Positions 8,576-17,454 of a DNA stretch of 41,748 nucleotides are shown piece after piece. Position 1 is the stretch's first letter. Each line of letters begins with the position of its first letter. The stretch covers positions 1 to 41,748 of the forward strand of contig SVJM01000019.1 in the NCBI GenBank assembly GCA_015068975.1, given 5' to 3'. A program made the position numbers and the translations under genes. The stretch is from Oscillospiraceae bacterium (GTDB lineage: Bacteria; Bacillota; Clostridia; UMGS1810). Below the pieces are notes generated by a model, which saw only the letters and a list, made by a program, of their open reading frames with translations, did no database searches and was not told the DNA's origin.

Positions 8576-9922
8576 TTACATAAAGTACAATAACATAAAT
8601 GGCCAGTCTATAAAAAAGTCAACTGTTCCACCAAATACTATAAATGCAAATACAAATATAAGTCTTAGCATAGTAAGATCCTGATTTTCGTAGCCATCTT
8701 TTTTTGTAAAATGCTTCATAAGTCTGTAGCCAAATATTACAAACAACGGAATATATACCAGAAGTGTACCAACAATTCCGAAATTCAGTATACTCTGAAG
8801 GTATGAATTGTGACAAGCGATAGACATAACACTATAGTCAATAACCATAACAGTTACCACACTTCCGCCCATAAGCTTACCCCAGAGGCCTTTTTTTGCA
8901 AACACTTCCAGAGCCTGTTGCCATATAAAGTATCTGTCTGTGGTAAGAAGATCCCATCTGCCACGGGGAATATATGAGAGCTTTTCACTGATTCGGATTA
9001 TAAGTGCAGAAATCGCCGGGATATTCCTTAATGCCGGCACCGAAAGAATAATAATCACCCCTATGGCAAGTACTACAAATGCAGCTGTAAGTATAAAAAA
9101 GGCTTTGACCCTGAACTTAAGTATTATGTACAACACAGACAGCACAAACAGAATAATCAGTGCAGAAAGAGATGCTGTTTCAAGAAGCATTATTCCAAAC
9201 AACGCCAGAAATACACACTTAAACCACCAGGGAATTTTGTTTATTACAATTGTGCATATAATACACAAACTGTAAAAAAGCCCCGCAAAGTTTGCATCGC
9301 TTAATGCTCCGAAATTTCTCTCTACCTTTTGTGCACCAGCGCCGCTTACATTGATTGCCTTGGTAAACTCATCATTTGTCCAACCATATATACCTGAGGC
9401 AACGCCACCCATCATAAATACAAATATAAATTTTCTCATAAGACGACTGTCAGATAAAAGCTTGGAAAGTACGATATATGCAAGTACACAGTCCACAATA
9501 ACATTAAGTCCTATTCGTATACTTTCAAATCTGCCTGTAGCAAATATACTGTGCATACAAAATACAAACAATGCAGGAAAGTATACAATCCTGAACTTAA
9601 ACTTTGGTATATCTATGAGAAATCTCAGCACCACAAGATATGAATAAAGTCTGTATACAGGTGTATCTCCCAGAAGCAATCTGTATCTTAAATATATAAA
9701 AATACCAATGTATATATAAAAATTTTCGTCAAAAAAACTTACCCCTATACACATGATGAGAATAAGGGATGCAAGAGAAGTAAGAGATGGAAAGGGCCCC
9801 GGAATAAGGGCTGCAAAATATCCCACAAGCAAAATGATATCGTACATCAAACGCTTTTTGGGTGTATTTTTTCCCGTAATATCATGGGGACACTTAAATA
9901 TTTCAAGCGCCTGAGCTATCAT
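8576..9922 (-). CDS. O-antigen ligase/Wzy-like polysaccharide polymerase
   Basis: This 448-aa protein is very hydrophobic, with about 11-12 membrane segments and a soluble loop (about residues 310-370) holding GRWDLLTTDRYFIWQQALEV and ACHNSYLQSILNFGIVGTLL. The HNxxLQ...G(I/L)xG pattern after a large periplasmic-type loop is characteristic of the Wzy/WaaL O-antigen ligase family. In a Wzx/Wzy pathway it joins flipped repeat units into polymer. An AAAGGAGGGAG ribosome binding site precedes the ATG. It lies between the ChbG-GT4 fusion and a GT2 gene. The assignment is from topology, motif and context. Confidence 0.85.
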   Translation of the reverse strand: MIAQALEIFKCPHDITGKNTPKKRLMYDIILLVGYFAALIPGPFPSLTSLASLILIMCIGVSFFDENFYIYIGIFIYLRYRLLLGDTPVYRLYSYLVVLRFLIDIPKFKFRIVYFPALFVFCMHSIFATGRFESIRIGLNVIVDCVLAYIVLSKLLSDSRLMRKFIFVFMMGGVASGIYGWTNDEFTKAINVSGAGAQKVERNFGALSDANFAGLFYSLCIICTIVINKIPWWFKCVFLALFGIMLLETASLSALIILFVLSVLYIILKFRVKAFFILTAAFVVLAIGVIIILSVPALRNIPAISALIIRISEKLSYIPRGRWDLLTTDRYFIWQQALEVFAKKGLWGKLMGGSVVTVMVIDYSVMSIACHNSYLQSILNFGIVGTLLVYIPLFVIFGYRLMKHFTKKDGYENQDLTMLRLIFVFAFIVFGGTVDFFIDWPFMLLYFM

Positions 9923-9940
9923 TTCTTACTCCCTCCTTTT

Positions 9941-11905
9941 TTAAATAAGTTTTTTAATAAGTTCGTCAAATACCTTGATTTCCTTCTGATTGCCATAATC
10001 ATCTGATATGACATTTTCCTTAAGAGTGTTCAGCACTTGAGGGCCCTCCAGAAGCTTTTTAAGTCCTTTATAAAGTGCCTCATCATTGTTGTCAAACACA
10101 AGCCCATCGTACCCGTCTTTTATCTGCTCCTTTGCAGAAGTGTACTCTGTAACAACAGGAACAAGTCCCATAATAAAGCCTTCTGTAATAACCATAGGCT
10201 TTCCTTCGTGACGGGACGGAAGAAGAAAAGCATCAAATTTCTTAAGATACGGAATAGGGTTTTCTTTTACTCCTATAGGAAAAATATGTTCTTCTAATCC
10301 ATATTCCTTTATCATATTATCAAGCTTTTCTCTGTCTCTGCCTTTACCTATGATGACCCAGCGCACATTTTCAATAAGCCCATCTTCCTTTAATCTGGAA
10401 AAGGCTTTTACTGCTCTGTCAAGTCCTTTGTGCTCAAAGCTTATCCTTGCAACTGTTACAAGCTTTATAAGACCTTCCTTATCCTCGAAAGGAAGCTCTG
10501 CTTCATATTCCTCACCTTTGCTTCTTACATAGTCAGAGGACAGAAGATTTGGTATGAAATAAGCTTTATCCTTATGCTCAGGATGGTTTGAAACATAGCT
10601 TTTCATACAATCCTCGCTTACAAAGGAAAGAGCATCTGCGTTGTCCATTGCTTTTTTGTCAATTTTATAATCCATACCGGATTTTTCATACTCCACATGA
10701 TGCCAGAGGATTTTTTTCTTGGCATTTACCATATTTGTAACATAGTTCATACACCAGGTAAATTCATATGCTATTGCCACATCGTATTCTTTGGAAAGCT
10801 TCCTTGAATACTTGCATCCTTCCTTTGACATAATCTGTACAGCTTTTCTTTTGTTTTTCTTTATCTTCTTGTAATATCTGTCTCTTACAAGTGCCGCAAG
10901 ATATGAGGGTGAGCATAGCTTTTTAAGTATATTTGATATGGATTTGGACTGATGCACTTTTCCCTGAGGAAGGATATTTATTTCTTCCTTTATCCCATAT
11001 CTTCCATCATTTTCATAAAACATAACATCAACATCATATTTGTCTGTATCAAGTGCATTGAGAAAATTTACAAGTGATGTCATGGCTCCGCCTATGTGTG
11101 CCTGAATAAAGCACACAAGAAGCTTTATTTTTTTGCCTGATACATCCTCGGGATAAAGATTATACTTTCTGATAGTTTCCTCATCACAGAATGGGTGTGG
11201 CTCGGGCAATGTATTGTCGGTAAGCACGCCCCCCTTATAGTCTGGATGTGTCATAAATTCTATATTTTCTCTTATTAAGTCCTTATTGTCTGATTTAAGA
11301 AAATCCTGCCACGAGCAAAAATAATCAGTGGTATAGATTTTCTTACCATTTACTTTAAGCTTCTTTATAAGTGAATTAAACAAGCCTTTGTATATCTTAA
11401 ATGGCAGTGAAAACCCTTCCTGTGCCACATTTCTGCTTATCCTGGTGGAAGTAAATCCGTACTTTTGTATAAGCTTTTTTATTGATGAATAAACCGAAAT
11501 ATAGGAATGTGTATAATTGTGAGAGTCAATGTGTCTCAAGGTGAATCCTGCATCAAGAAAGGCTTTTATCTGTGCTTCTGCTTCCTGGTATATGGCATTT
11601 CTCACAGATTTTTTAAGATACAGCCTTGATATAAACGGGATATGAAATATCCCCTTAAAATAACCATTCTCATCACAAAGCTCTGATTTGGCACATTCCT
11701 CACTCAAAGCTTTTCCTTCTGTAAGGTTTAAGTGCAAGCCTACACTGTCAAAAAAGCCCTTTTCTCCGGCTATGGATACAGCTTCTGAAAAGCCGGGCAT
11801 ATTCACCATAACTGTTGTACGGTTTATGTAGTTTTTTTCAAAGCATTCAGCAATAGCCTTATTGACTGATGCACTGTAGCCGAAATCATCTGCATTTATA
11901 ATCAT
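9941..11905 (-). CDS. ChbG/HpnK-type deacetylase fused to a GT4 glycosyltransferase
   Basis: The 654-aa protein has two complete domains. Residues 1-230 are a ChbG/YdjC-like carbohydrate deacetylase: ADDFG (5-9), VGLHLNLTEG with His58, HIDSHNYTH (125-133) and FMTHPDYKGG (His220) are the metal and catalytic motifs. After a linker (about 232-258), residues 260-654 are a GT-B family 4 glycosyltransferase: VCFIQAHIGGAMTSLVNFLN at the acceptor side, LVTVARISFEHKGLDRAVKA, VIIGKGRDREKL, and the EX7E motif in RHEGKPMVITEG. The fusion suggests a sugar is transferred and an N-acetylated sugar deacetylated by one polypeptide during repeat-unit assembly. There is no frameshift at the join. The ATG follows AAAGAGGGGAT. 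Specificity is unknown. Confidence 0.9.
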   Translation of the reverse strand: MIINADDFGYSASVNKAIAECFEKNYINRTTVMVNMPGFSEAVSIAGEKGFFDSVGLHLNLTEGKALSEECAKSELCDENGYFKGIFHIPFISRLYLKKSVRNAIYQEAEAQIKAFLDAGFTLRHIDSHNYTHSYISVYSSIKKLIQKYGFTSTRISRNVAQEGFSLPFKIYKGLFNSLIKKLKVNGKKIYTTDYFCSWQDFLKSDNKDLIRENIEFMTHPDYKGGVLTDNTLPEPHPFCDEETIRKYNLYPEDVSGKKIKLLVCFIQAHIGGAMTSLVNFLNALDTDKYDVDVMFYENDGRYGIKEEINILPQGKVHQSKSISNILKKLCSPSYLAALVRDRYYKKIKKNKRKAVQIMSKEGCKYSRKLSKEYDVAIAYEFTWCMNYVTNMVNAKKKILWHHVEYEKSGMDYKIDKKAMDNADALSFVSEDCMKSYVSNHPEHKDKAYFIPNLLSSDYVRSKGEEYEAELPFEDKEGLIKLVTVARISFEHKGLDRAVKAFSRLKEDGLIENVRWVIIGKGRDREKLDNMIKEYGLEEHIFPIGVKENPIPYLKKFDAFLLPSRHEGKPMVITEGFIMGLVPVVTEYTSAKEQIKDGYDGLVFDNNDEALYKGLKKLLEGPQVLNTLKENVISDDYGNQKEIKVFDELIKKLI

Positions 11906-11918
11906 ATTTATCCCCTCT

Positions 11919-12911
11919 TTACTTTCTTAAGGTAAATATTCTGCCCATCACAACTGCACTGTATGGCACCATACGGAAGGCTATATACATAAGTTTTCGT
12001 TTGATTGGCATATTGGGTCTTTTTATCATTTGTTTGTAGTTTTCTTTGTATATTTTAATATATGTACCGTTTGTGCAATCTTCGTCACGTTCATCTTTTT
12101 TGAGATACATCTGCTCACAGTAGCGAAGAATTATATCGGTACAAATTTTCTCTTTTGTTTTCATTACCTGCAAAGGAAGATTTTCCTTTTCAAAAAAACC
12201 TATTCTCTCTTCGTAAGCTTTGAGAAAATCATGCCTTCTGGGGTTATTTTTCAGCCTCTTTGCAATATTGTCCATGATGCTCGTATCATGCTGATAATAG
12301 TAATACAAATTCTGGTCGGTAAATACCACTTTTTTTGCATTGAACACAGCACGATATGTAACAAACTCATCCTCATTGTACACTCCGGGAGTAAACATTA
12401 TATCATGGAATGTATGCACCTTATATACCTTGGCACAACTCTGTGACTTAATGCGATACTGAAGCAGTGCAGTCTCTGAATCAGTGACAGATATATTCTT
12501 TGAAATATCTTCTGATGAAAATTCATCCCTGTTACCCTTTTCGTATCCGCACTGGGAAATATTGCAGTTATTATCTTCCATAAGCTCTGTCAATATCTTT
12601 GAAAACTCTCTGTGAACAAAGTCATCTGAATCAAGAAATGTAAGATAATCGTCTTTGTCTGCATTTTCTCTCACATACAAAAGTCCCTTGTTTCTTGCAT
12701 CGGAGAGACCGCCGTTTTCTTTGTGTATTACTGTGATATTGTCATGTTCTTTTGCATATTGGTCGCAGATTTCTCCGCATTTGTCAGGTGATCCGTCATC
12801 TACAAGAACAATATGTACATTCTTGTAAGTCTGATTAATAACAGAATCCACACATCTTTTGAGGTATTTTTCCACCTTGTATACCGGAATGATAAAATAG
12901 ATTTTATTCAT
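11919..12911 (-). CDS. Family 2 glycosyltransferase
   Basis: This 330-aa protein begins MNKIYFIIPVYKVEKYLKRC. VLVDDGSPDKCGEICDQYA, ENGGLSDARNKGL and LTFLDSDDFVHRE are the standard GT2 donor-binding and DxD motifs, and YNEDEFVTYRAVF gives the ED motif. The C-terminal ~100 residues are basic and helical, ending in an amphipathic stretch likely to sit on the membrane. It probably adds a sugar to the undecaprenyl-linked unit. It starts 8 bp after the metallophosphoesterase stop, in the polysaccharide operon. Sugar specificity cannot be told. Confidence 0.92.
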   Translation of the reverse strand: MNKIYFIIPVYKVEKYLKRCVDSVINQTYKNVHIVLVDDGSPDKCGEICDQYAKEHDNITVIHKENGGLSDARNKGLLYVRENADKDDYLTFLDSDDFVHREFSKILTELMEDNNCNISQCGYEKGNRDEFSSEDISKNISVTDSETALLQYRIKSQSCAKVYKVHTFHDIMFTPGVYNEDEFVTYRAVFNAKKVVFTDQNLYYYYQHDTSIMDNIAKRLKNNPRRHDFLKAYEERIGFFEKENLPLQVMKTKEKICTDIILRYCEQMYLKKDERDEDCTNGTYIKIYKENYKQMIKRPNMPIKRKLMYIAFRMVPYSAVVMGRIFTLRK

Positions 12912-12919
12912 AAAAATAC

Positions 12920-13780
12920 CTACTTTCTTTTAAGTGTAATGAGAAGTAATTCAGGAGGATTGAAGTATCTTTTCTTCTTCGGATTTTTATCACAGCCACC
13001 GCTTACAATCATAGTAGCGGATTCTCCTTCCTTTATCACACCGTACTCATATGCAGGAAGTCTGGAGTTTTCTCCGTTTTTACCGATAAGTCCACCCACA
13101 AAAGGAAGTCTTATAATACCGCCATGAAGATGCCCCGAAAGGATAAGATCAGCACCTGTATCCTTTACTACTGGATAGATATCGGATCGATGGTTCAAAA
13201 GAATGGAAAAATTATCAGGGTATTTACTTAATTCATAAGCGATATTTTCTTTGATAACCTTCTCTTTGTATTCTGTCACTTCATTATGACGGGGATCTTT
13301 TATACCAACAAGGGTGATTTTTCCCCCGTTTTTTTCTATTTCTATACTGCTGTTTTCCAGCATATACACATCAGCTGCCCAGAGTTCATCGATTATTCTG
13401 TCGTATTCTCCGCCTTGTCTTTCGTGATTGCCGCTTACTGCATATACGGGAATTTTCATTTCATTAAGTGCTTTTACAATCTTAAGCGTCTCATCTATTT
13501 TTGTATCGGGAAGCTGCGCCATATCTCCTGTAATGACAAAGAAATCAGGCAATATATCCTTTGCATAAGAAATAATATCCTCTGCAAATGGCGCTTGGTG
13601 CAAATCTGAAAGAAAAAGTATCTTACTATCATCAAAGGATGCAGGTATACGACTGTCAATATAGGTATATTCTGTAAGATGGACCTTCTGGTTTATCTTT
13701 TCGTTTATAACCAAAGCAAGAAGGACAGATACAATAGCAATAACAATCACTAAAAAGGAATACTTTATTACTTTTTTCAT
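12920..13780 (-). CDS. Membrane-anchored metallophosphoesterase (YaeI/calcineurin-like)
   Basis: The ATG at 13780 follows AAGGAGGACAGATGT; an earlier in-frame ATG at 13804 would overlap the upstream gene. The 286-aa protein has one N-terminal membrane helix (about residues 5-24) and an outward-facing phosphoesterase domain with all five motifs: LFLSDLH, VITGDMAQ, AVSGNHE, LLNHRSD and LSGHLHGG. The second motif has Gln where GDxxD usually has Asp. Relatives hydrolyse phosphomonoesters, diesters or lipid pyrophosphates. Inside a Wzx/Wzy-type operon it could recycle undecaprenyl pyrophosphate or process a phospho-decorated glycan, but that is inferred from position. It follows the EAL-fused co-polymerase. 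Confidence 0.88.
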   Translation of the reverse strand: MKKVIKYSFLVIVIAIVSVLLALVINEKINQKVHLTEYTYIDSRIPASFDDSKILFLSDLHQAPFAEDIISYAKDILPDFFVITGDMAQLPDTKIDETLKIVKALNEMKIPVYAVSGNHERQGGEYDRIIDELWAADVYMLENSSIEIEKNGGKITLVGIKDPRHNEVTEYKEKVIKENIAYELSKYPDNFSILLNHRSDIYPVVKDTGADLILSGHLHGGIIRLPFVGGLIGKNGENSRLPAYEYGVIKEGESATMIVSGGCDKNPKKKRYFNPPELLLITLKRK

Positions 13781-13800
13781 ACATCTGTCCTCCTTAAATA

Positions 13801-15996
13801 TCATTTTATTCTTTCAGGTTTTGCATAGTAGTAGCCCTGTTTAAAATCAAATCCGATCTTGTCGGCGATATTATCCTGACTTTCTTTCTCTATTCCGCAG
13901 ATACAAGCCTTTATACCTGCACTATGACATTTATCCAGAACATCAGAGAAATAATCTATCATATTTGCTGTGGCCTGCTGCATATCCTCGTCTGATACTG
14001 CATACATATCGGAATTGAGTATATCAAGACTCAGCTTAATATATCCCGGTTTAACCACACTGATAATCTCTCTGTCTTCATCAGAGTTTTCAAATTTGTC
14101 TATACAAATCTGAATTCCCATTTCTTCCAGAAGAAGAATATCTTCCAGTGCAGAAGAAACGTCCTTGCCCACAAGCTCAAGACATATTCTGTCAGATGGG
14201 ATACCATTCTTTGAAATATGCTTGATAATAATGTCATTTATAGCAAAATCGTTGATTTCATTATACGGACAATTAACGTGCACTACAGGAAGTGGCTTTT
14301 TGATGTCTTTGAATTCCTTAAGCTGTTGGCAAACACCTCCTATGATCCAGTCGTTAAGATCTTTGAATATATCAAAATCTGATACACACTTTATGATTTT
14401 GCCCGGAGAAACCATGCCAAACCTTGGACTCTGCCATCTGATAAACACCTCCATATGTGTATCGGTTCCTTCAGCAGATACCATAGGCTGATATACAAGA
14501 TAAAATTCTGAAAAATCATCAAGATACTGTTCATATACAAGCTGATGAAGCTCATCCATACCGCCTACATCAATAAACTTCTTTTCTTCGTCCTCATCAT
14601 CCTTGATAAGCTCTTCGATGTTTACACGTTTTTTGATAAATTCCCAGACAAGAGCCGCAATAATAAGTAGTCCGAATACCAGTATTGCAAGAAATGCTGC
14701 AATAAGTGTAACCGGCTTATCCGCAGATACTTCGGGAAGAATAAGATACTCCAGATCATCATTGACCTTACCTGCATAAAGCTCATTAAGTGTCTCTGAT
14801 GACACATCGCAGTATTCTTTGGAAAGCTTCTGGATTTCCTGCATAATCGCTTCATTTTTCTTAACGAGGCTTTCTTTCTCACTAAGTGGTACTGCATCAT
14901 TTGAATAATCGCTGATAATAGTGTTGTAATAATCAATTGTATGGAGAGAATCTGTAGAGTTTGTAGCTCTCTCTGTATAGCTTAATATTATATCGTCATA
15001 TGTGTTTGTATAATCCTCAAGGTCTTTATCCTCAAGTACATCCTGGTCACGATTGTTGGAGCTGTCTGTATTCTGCTGTACCTTCTCTGCCTGATGATAC
15101 AAACCTGCCTGCTTGTATGAATCATAGAAGCTTCCGATTTCTGTTTTGTAATTATCTGCGATTTTGGAGTCTACCTCCATTACCTCAGTAAGCTCTTTTA
15201 CCTTTGCCTGATAGCTTTTAATCACCATTTCCTTATCCTTGGCAAGGTTTCCTGAGCGTACATTTCCGTAGTATTTGGCGTACTGGATTTCCTTAAGATT
15301 CTGGTATAGTTTGGATAACTCTCCAAATGAATATCCTGTATTTTTGGAACGGAAATCAGGATAATCAGCTGACAAAGTATCAAGTGTAGAGATTATCTCA
15401 TCCAGACTTTCGCTCATTGATTCAGAAATCACTATATAATCTGCATCTGAATCTTTCACAATCTTTGCAAAATCCTCTACGATTTTTTTGTTATAATACT
15501 TGGATAGAAGATATTTGTCATATTCTTTGATAATATTGCTGAACATCTTAGATCCGAATTCGTCACCAAGACTTGCCTTGTATGTGAATTTCATTTCATA
15601 CTCAGTGGCTGCCGCTTCATACTTTTCGCCAAGAAGTGCCGCAGATTTGCTTACTTCCTTATCAAGCTCTGTAACCACCTTGTTGATTGAGATATCCTGA
15701 CGGATACCCTTCACACTCAGATCATTATCCCCGTCTTTGAGCCCCATATTTTCCAGAGCTGCTTTGATCACAACGGGATTCTGTATTTCATAAGGATCAA
15801 GCTTGCTTACTCCATCAGGAGCCAGTCCCTCAACTGCTTCCGGGTGATTGTACTTAAACCCCAGGGTACAGGTATATGTCTGTATCATATTTACTGCATA
15901 CCAGCTGACAAGCCCTGCTACAAGAGAAAGCGCAACTATACGCAAAAAGTATTTCTTGACTATTTTTATCATTTCGGTCAAGCTCAAAAGTCCCAT
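13801..15996 (-). CDS. Wzz-like polysaccharide co-polymerase fused to a degenerate EAL domain
   Basis: This 731-aa protein has a membrane helix at about 17-36, a long external, partly coiled-coil region (40-430), a second helix at about 431-452, then a cytosolic domain. That two-helix arrangement is the chain-length regulator (Wzz/polysaccharide co-polymerase) layout. Residues about 483-731 resemble an EAL phosphodiesterase: FYLVYQPMVS, EVFIRW (516-521, for EALLRW), HVN (Asn575), LELVG (Glu607), CIDKF (631-635, for the DDFG region), YIKLS (Lys654) and QGYYYAKP (Gln720). The second Asp of DDFG is Lys634, and the Glu of AEGVE is replaced by Cys700, so hydrolysis is unlikely; binding of c-di-GMP is possible. 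In Wzc-type proteins this place holds a tyrosine kinase. It starts directly after its paralogue's stop, behind AAGGAGGAAG. Confidence 0.85.
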   Translation of the reverse strand: MGLLSLTEMIKIVKKYFLRIVALSLVAGLVSWYAVNMIQTYTCTLGFKYNHPEAVEGLAPDGVSKLDPYEIQNPVVIKAALENMGLKDGDNDLSVKGIRQDISINKVVTELDKEVSKSAALLGEKYEAAATEYEMKFTYKASLGDEFGSKMFSNIIKEYDKYLLSKYYNKKIVEDFAKIVKDSDADYIVISESMSESLDEIISTLDTLSADYPDFRSKNTGYSFGELSKLYQNLKEIQYAKYYGNVRSGNLAKDKEMVIKSYQAKVKELTEVMEVDSKIADNYKTEIGSFYDSYKQAGLYHQAEKVQQNTDSSNNRDQDVLEDKDLEDYTNTYDDIILSYTERATNSTDSLHTIDYYNTIISDYSNDAVPLSEKESLVKKNEAIMQEIQKLSKEYCDVSSETLNELYAGKVNDDLEYLILPEVSADKPVTLIAAFLAILVFGLLIIAALVWEFIKKRVNIEELIKDDEDEEKKFIDVGGMDELHQLVYEQYLDDFSEFYLVYQPMVSAEGTDTHMEVFIRWQSPRFGMVSPGKIIKCVSDFDIFKDLNDWIIGGVCQQLKEFKDIKKPLPVVHVNCPYNEINDFAINDIIIKHISKNGIPSDRICLELVGKDVSSALEDILLLEEMGIQICIDKFENSDEDREIISVVKPGYIKLSLDILNSDMYAVSDEDMQQATANMIDYFSDVLDKCHSAGIKACICGIEKESQDNIADKIGFDFKQGYYYAKPERIK

Positions 15997-15999
15997 AGC

Positions 16000-17454
16000 T
16001 TATGCTTCCTCCTTCTTTTCAGATTCTCTGATTTTTTTGATTTGTTCTCTTTTTTTATTAAGTCTCTTTTTATCTTTTATTGATGATACAAATACCAATA
16101 CTACAAAGCTCAACACTGCACCAACCATAAATACTATAGCCAGATTTATGATAAGGCCTTTACTGATAAGACCTCTCTTTTCTACCTTTGCGCTGATATA
16201 GTTTTCGTTTGTTGTGTTGAAGTACTCTGTTATCACTTCTACGGTATCTGCAGTAAGCTTATCATATTCTTTGCGGAAATCCGAAATAAGCTTTGCACAT
16301 TTATCATTGAGTCTCTTGCTTTCGGATGGTGTAGAAACAATGTTCTGATACACAAGAAGCTCCTGAGAAAAGATATTTATATTTGTGTCATACTCAGCTA
16401 CCTTTTCATCAGCACTGTACTTTTGTCTTGATACTGTATCAAAGGCTGTTTTTGGTCTTGCCTGATAGAGACCGTAGTCTTTGTTCTGAATAACATTGAT
16501 AAGGTTCTCTGTGAAGGTCTGGTCATAATTTTTCATAGCGAAATCATTTATGGCTGCCTTCGATGAAGCCTTGTTGAATTTAAGGGTGTTTTCCTCAATA
16601 TTCACATTGATTTTGTTTGTGGTCTGTGACACATCCTTGGATATCCCCGATGACTCTACAAAGCTCTCGATACCATCAAGTCTGTTGGAAATAAGAAATG
16701 TGTATTTCCCCTTCACATCATTGAGAGTAACATTGTGCTTTTTGGATACAAAGTCAGGATTGTTTCTCTCAAGAGCCTTAAGATAAGAAATAATATTTCT
16801 GATTTTTGCCTTGTAAATAGCTACTTCTTCGCTGTAGTCATAATCCACTTCAGATGCCTTTTTGCTTATAGTCTCAAAACCGTGAATACCACCATGCTGA
16901 GATGAAACCTTATCCTTGTTCACCTCAATAAGTATATTCATAAATTCAACACTCAGATTCTTCGGGAATATTCTTCTCAAAAAATTAGGATCTTTGTAAT
17001 TATGTGGCTGAATATATGTGATCTTGTACTCATTTGCCACATAACTGAAGTCATTCCCCTCACTTCTGGCAGTCTGTACAGATGAGGTGGCAGACCCGTC
17101 AAGATAACTGTAAATAAAGAACTTATCTCTTATATCATCCACTGTCATATTCAGGTATTCGCCCTTTTGCTGCATTATATCAAGAGCCTTTTTAAGGTTT
17201 TTTTCACATACAAAGTCATAATATGTAAATCGGCTTCCATCAGGATATCTTGACTCAGCTATCTCAGGGTAATTAAGTATTATATGAGCTCTTGAAGCCG
17301 AAGCCTCCTGATAGGCATACTTCACAAAATATACACAGGAAAAAACCATCCCCACTATAACCATAATGGATATAAGACTTTTAAATCCTGAAAGTCTGCC
17401 TTTGTAAAATACTTTTTTTAAGAAATTAACATTGGGTTTAGCTATCTTTTTCAA
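16000..17454 (-). CDS. Wzz-like polysaccharide co-polymerase (no fused domain)
   Basis: This 484-aa protein has a membrane helix at about 24-44, a large external region and a second helix at about 433-456, followed by a short, highly charged cytosolic tail. It is a paralogue of the next gene: both place a (Y/H)PE...PDG segment just after the first helix. Paired co-polymerases may form hetero-oligomers that set glycan chain length at the membrane. The start is TTG at 17454, behind GGAGGTGG, overlapping the sugar transferase gene by 17 bases, so translation is probably coupled. I recognise the class by topology and context rather than strong sequence motifs. Confidence 0.75.
   Translation of the reverse strand: MKKIAKPNVNFLKKVFYKGRLSGFKSLISIMVIVGMVFSCVYFVKYAYQEASASRAHIILNYPEIAESRYPDGSRFTYYDFVCEKNLKKALDIMQQKGEYLNMTVDDIRDKFFIYSYLDGSATSSVQTARSEGNDFSYVANEYKITYIQPHNYKDPNFLRRIFPKNLSVEFMNILIEVNKDKVSSQHGGIHGFETISKKASEVDYDYSEEVAIYKAKIRNIISYLKALERNNPDFVSKKHNVTLNDVKGKYTFLISNRLDGIESFVESSGISKDVSQTTNKINVNIEENTLKFNKASSKAAINDFAMKNYDQTFTENLINVIQNKDYGLYQARPKTAFDTVSRQKYSADEKVAEYDTNINIFSQELLVYQNIVSTPSESKRLNDKCAKLISDFRKEYDKLTADTVEVITEYFNTTNENYISAKVEKRGLISKGLIINLAIVFMVGAVLSFVVLVFVSSIKDKKRLNKKREQIKKIRESEKKEEA

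Noticed and set aside
12030-12446. Plus-strand open frame of 138 codons over a glycosyltransferase
   Set aside because: It is a shadow of the minus-strand GT2 gene, is composed of low-complexity Phe/Ile-rich sequence and has no ribosome binding site.
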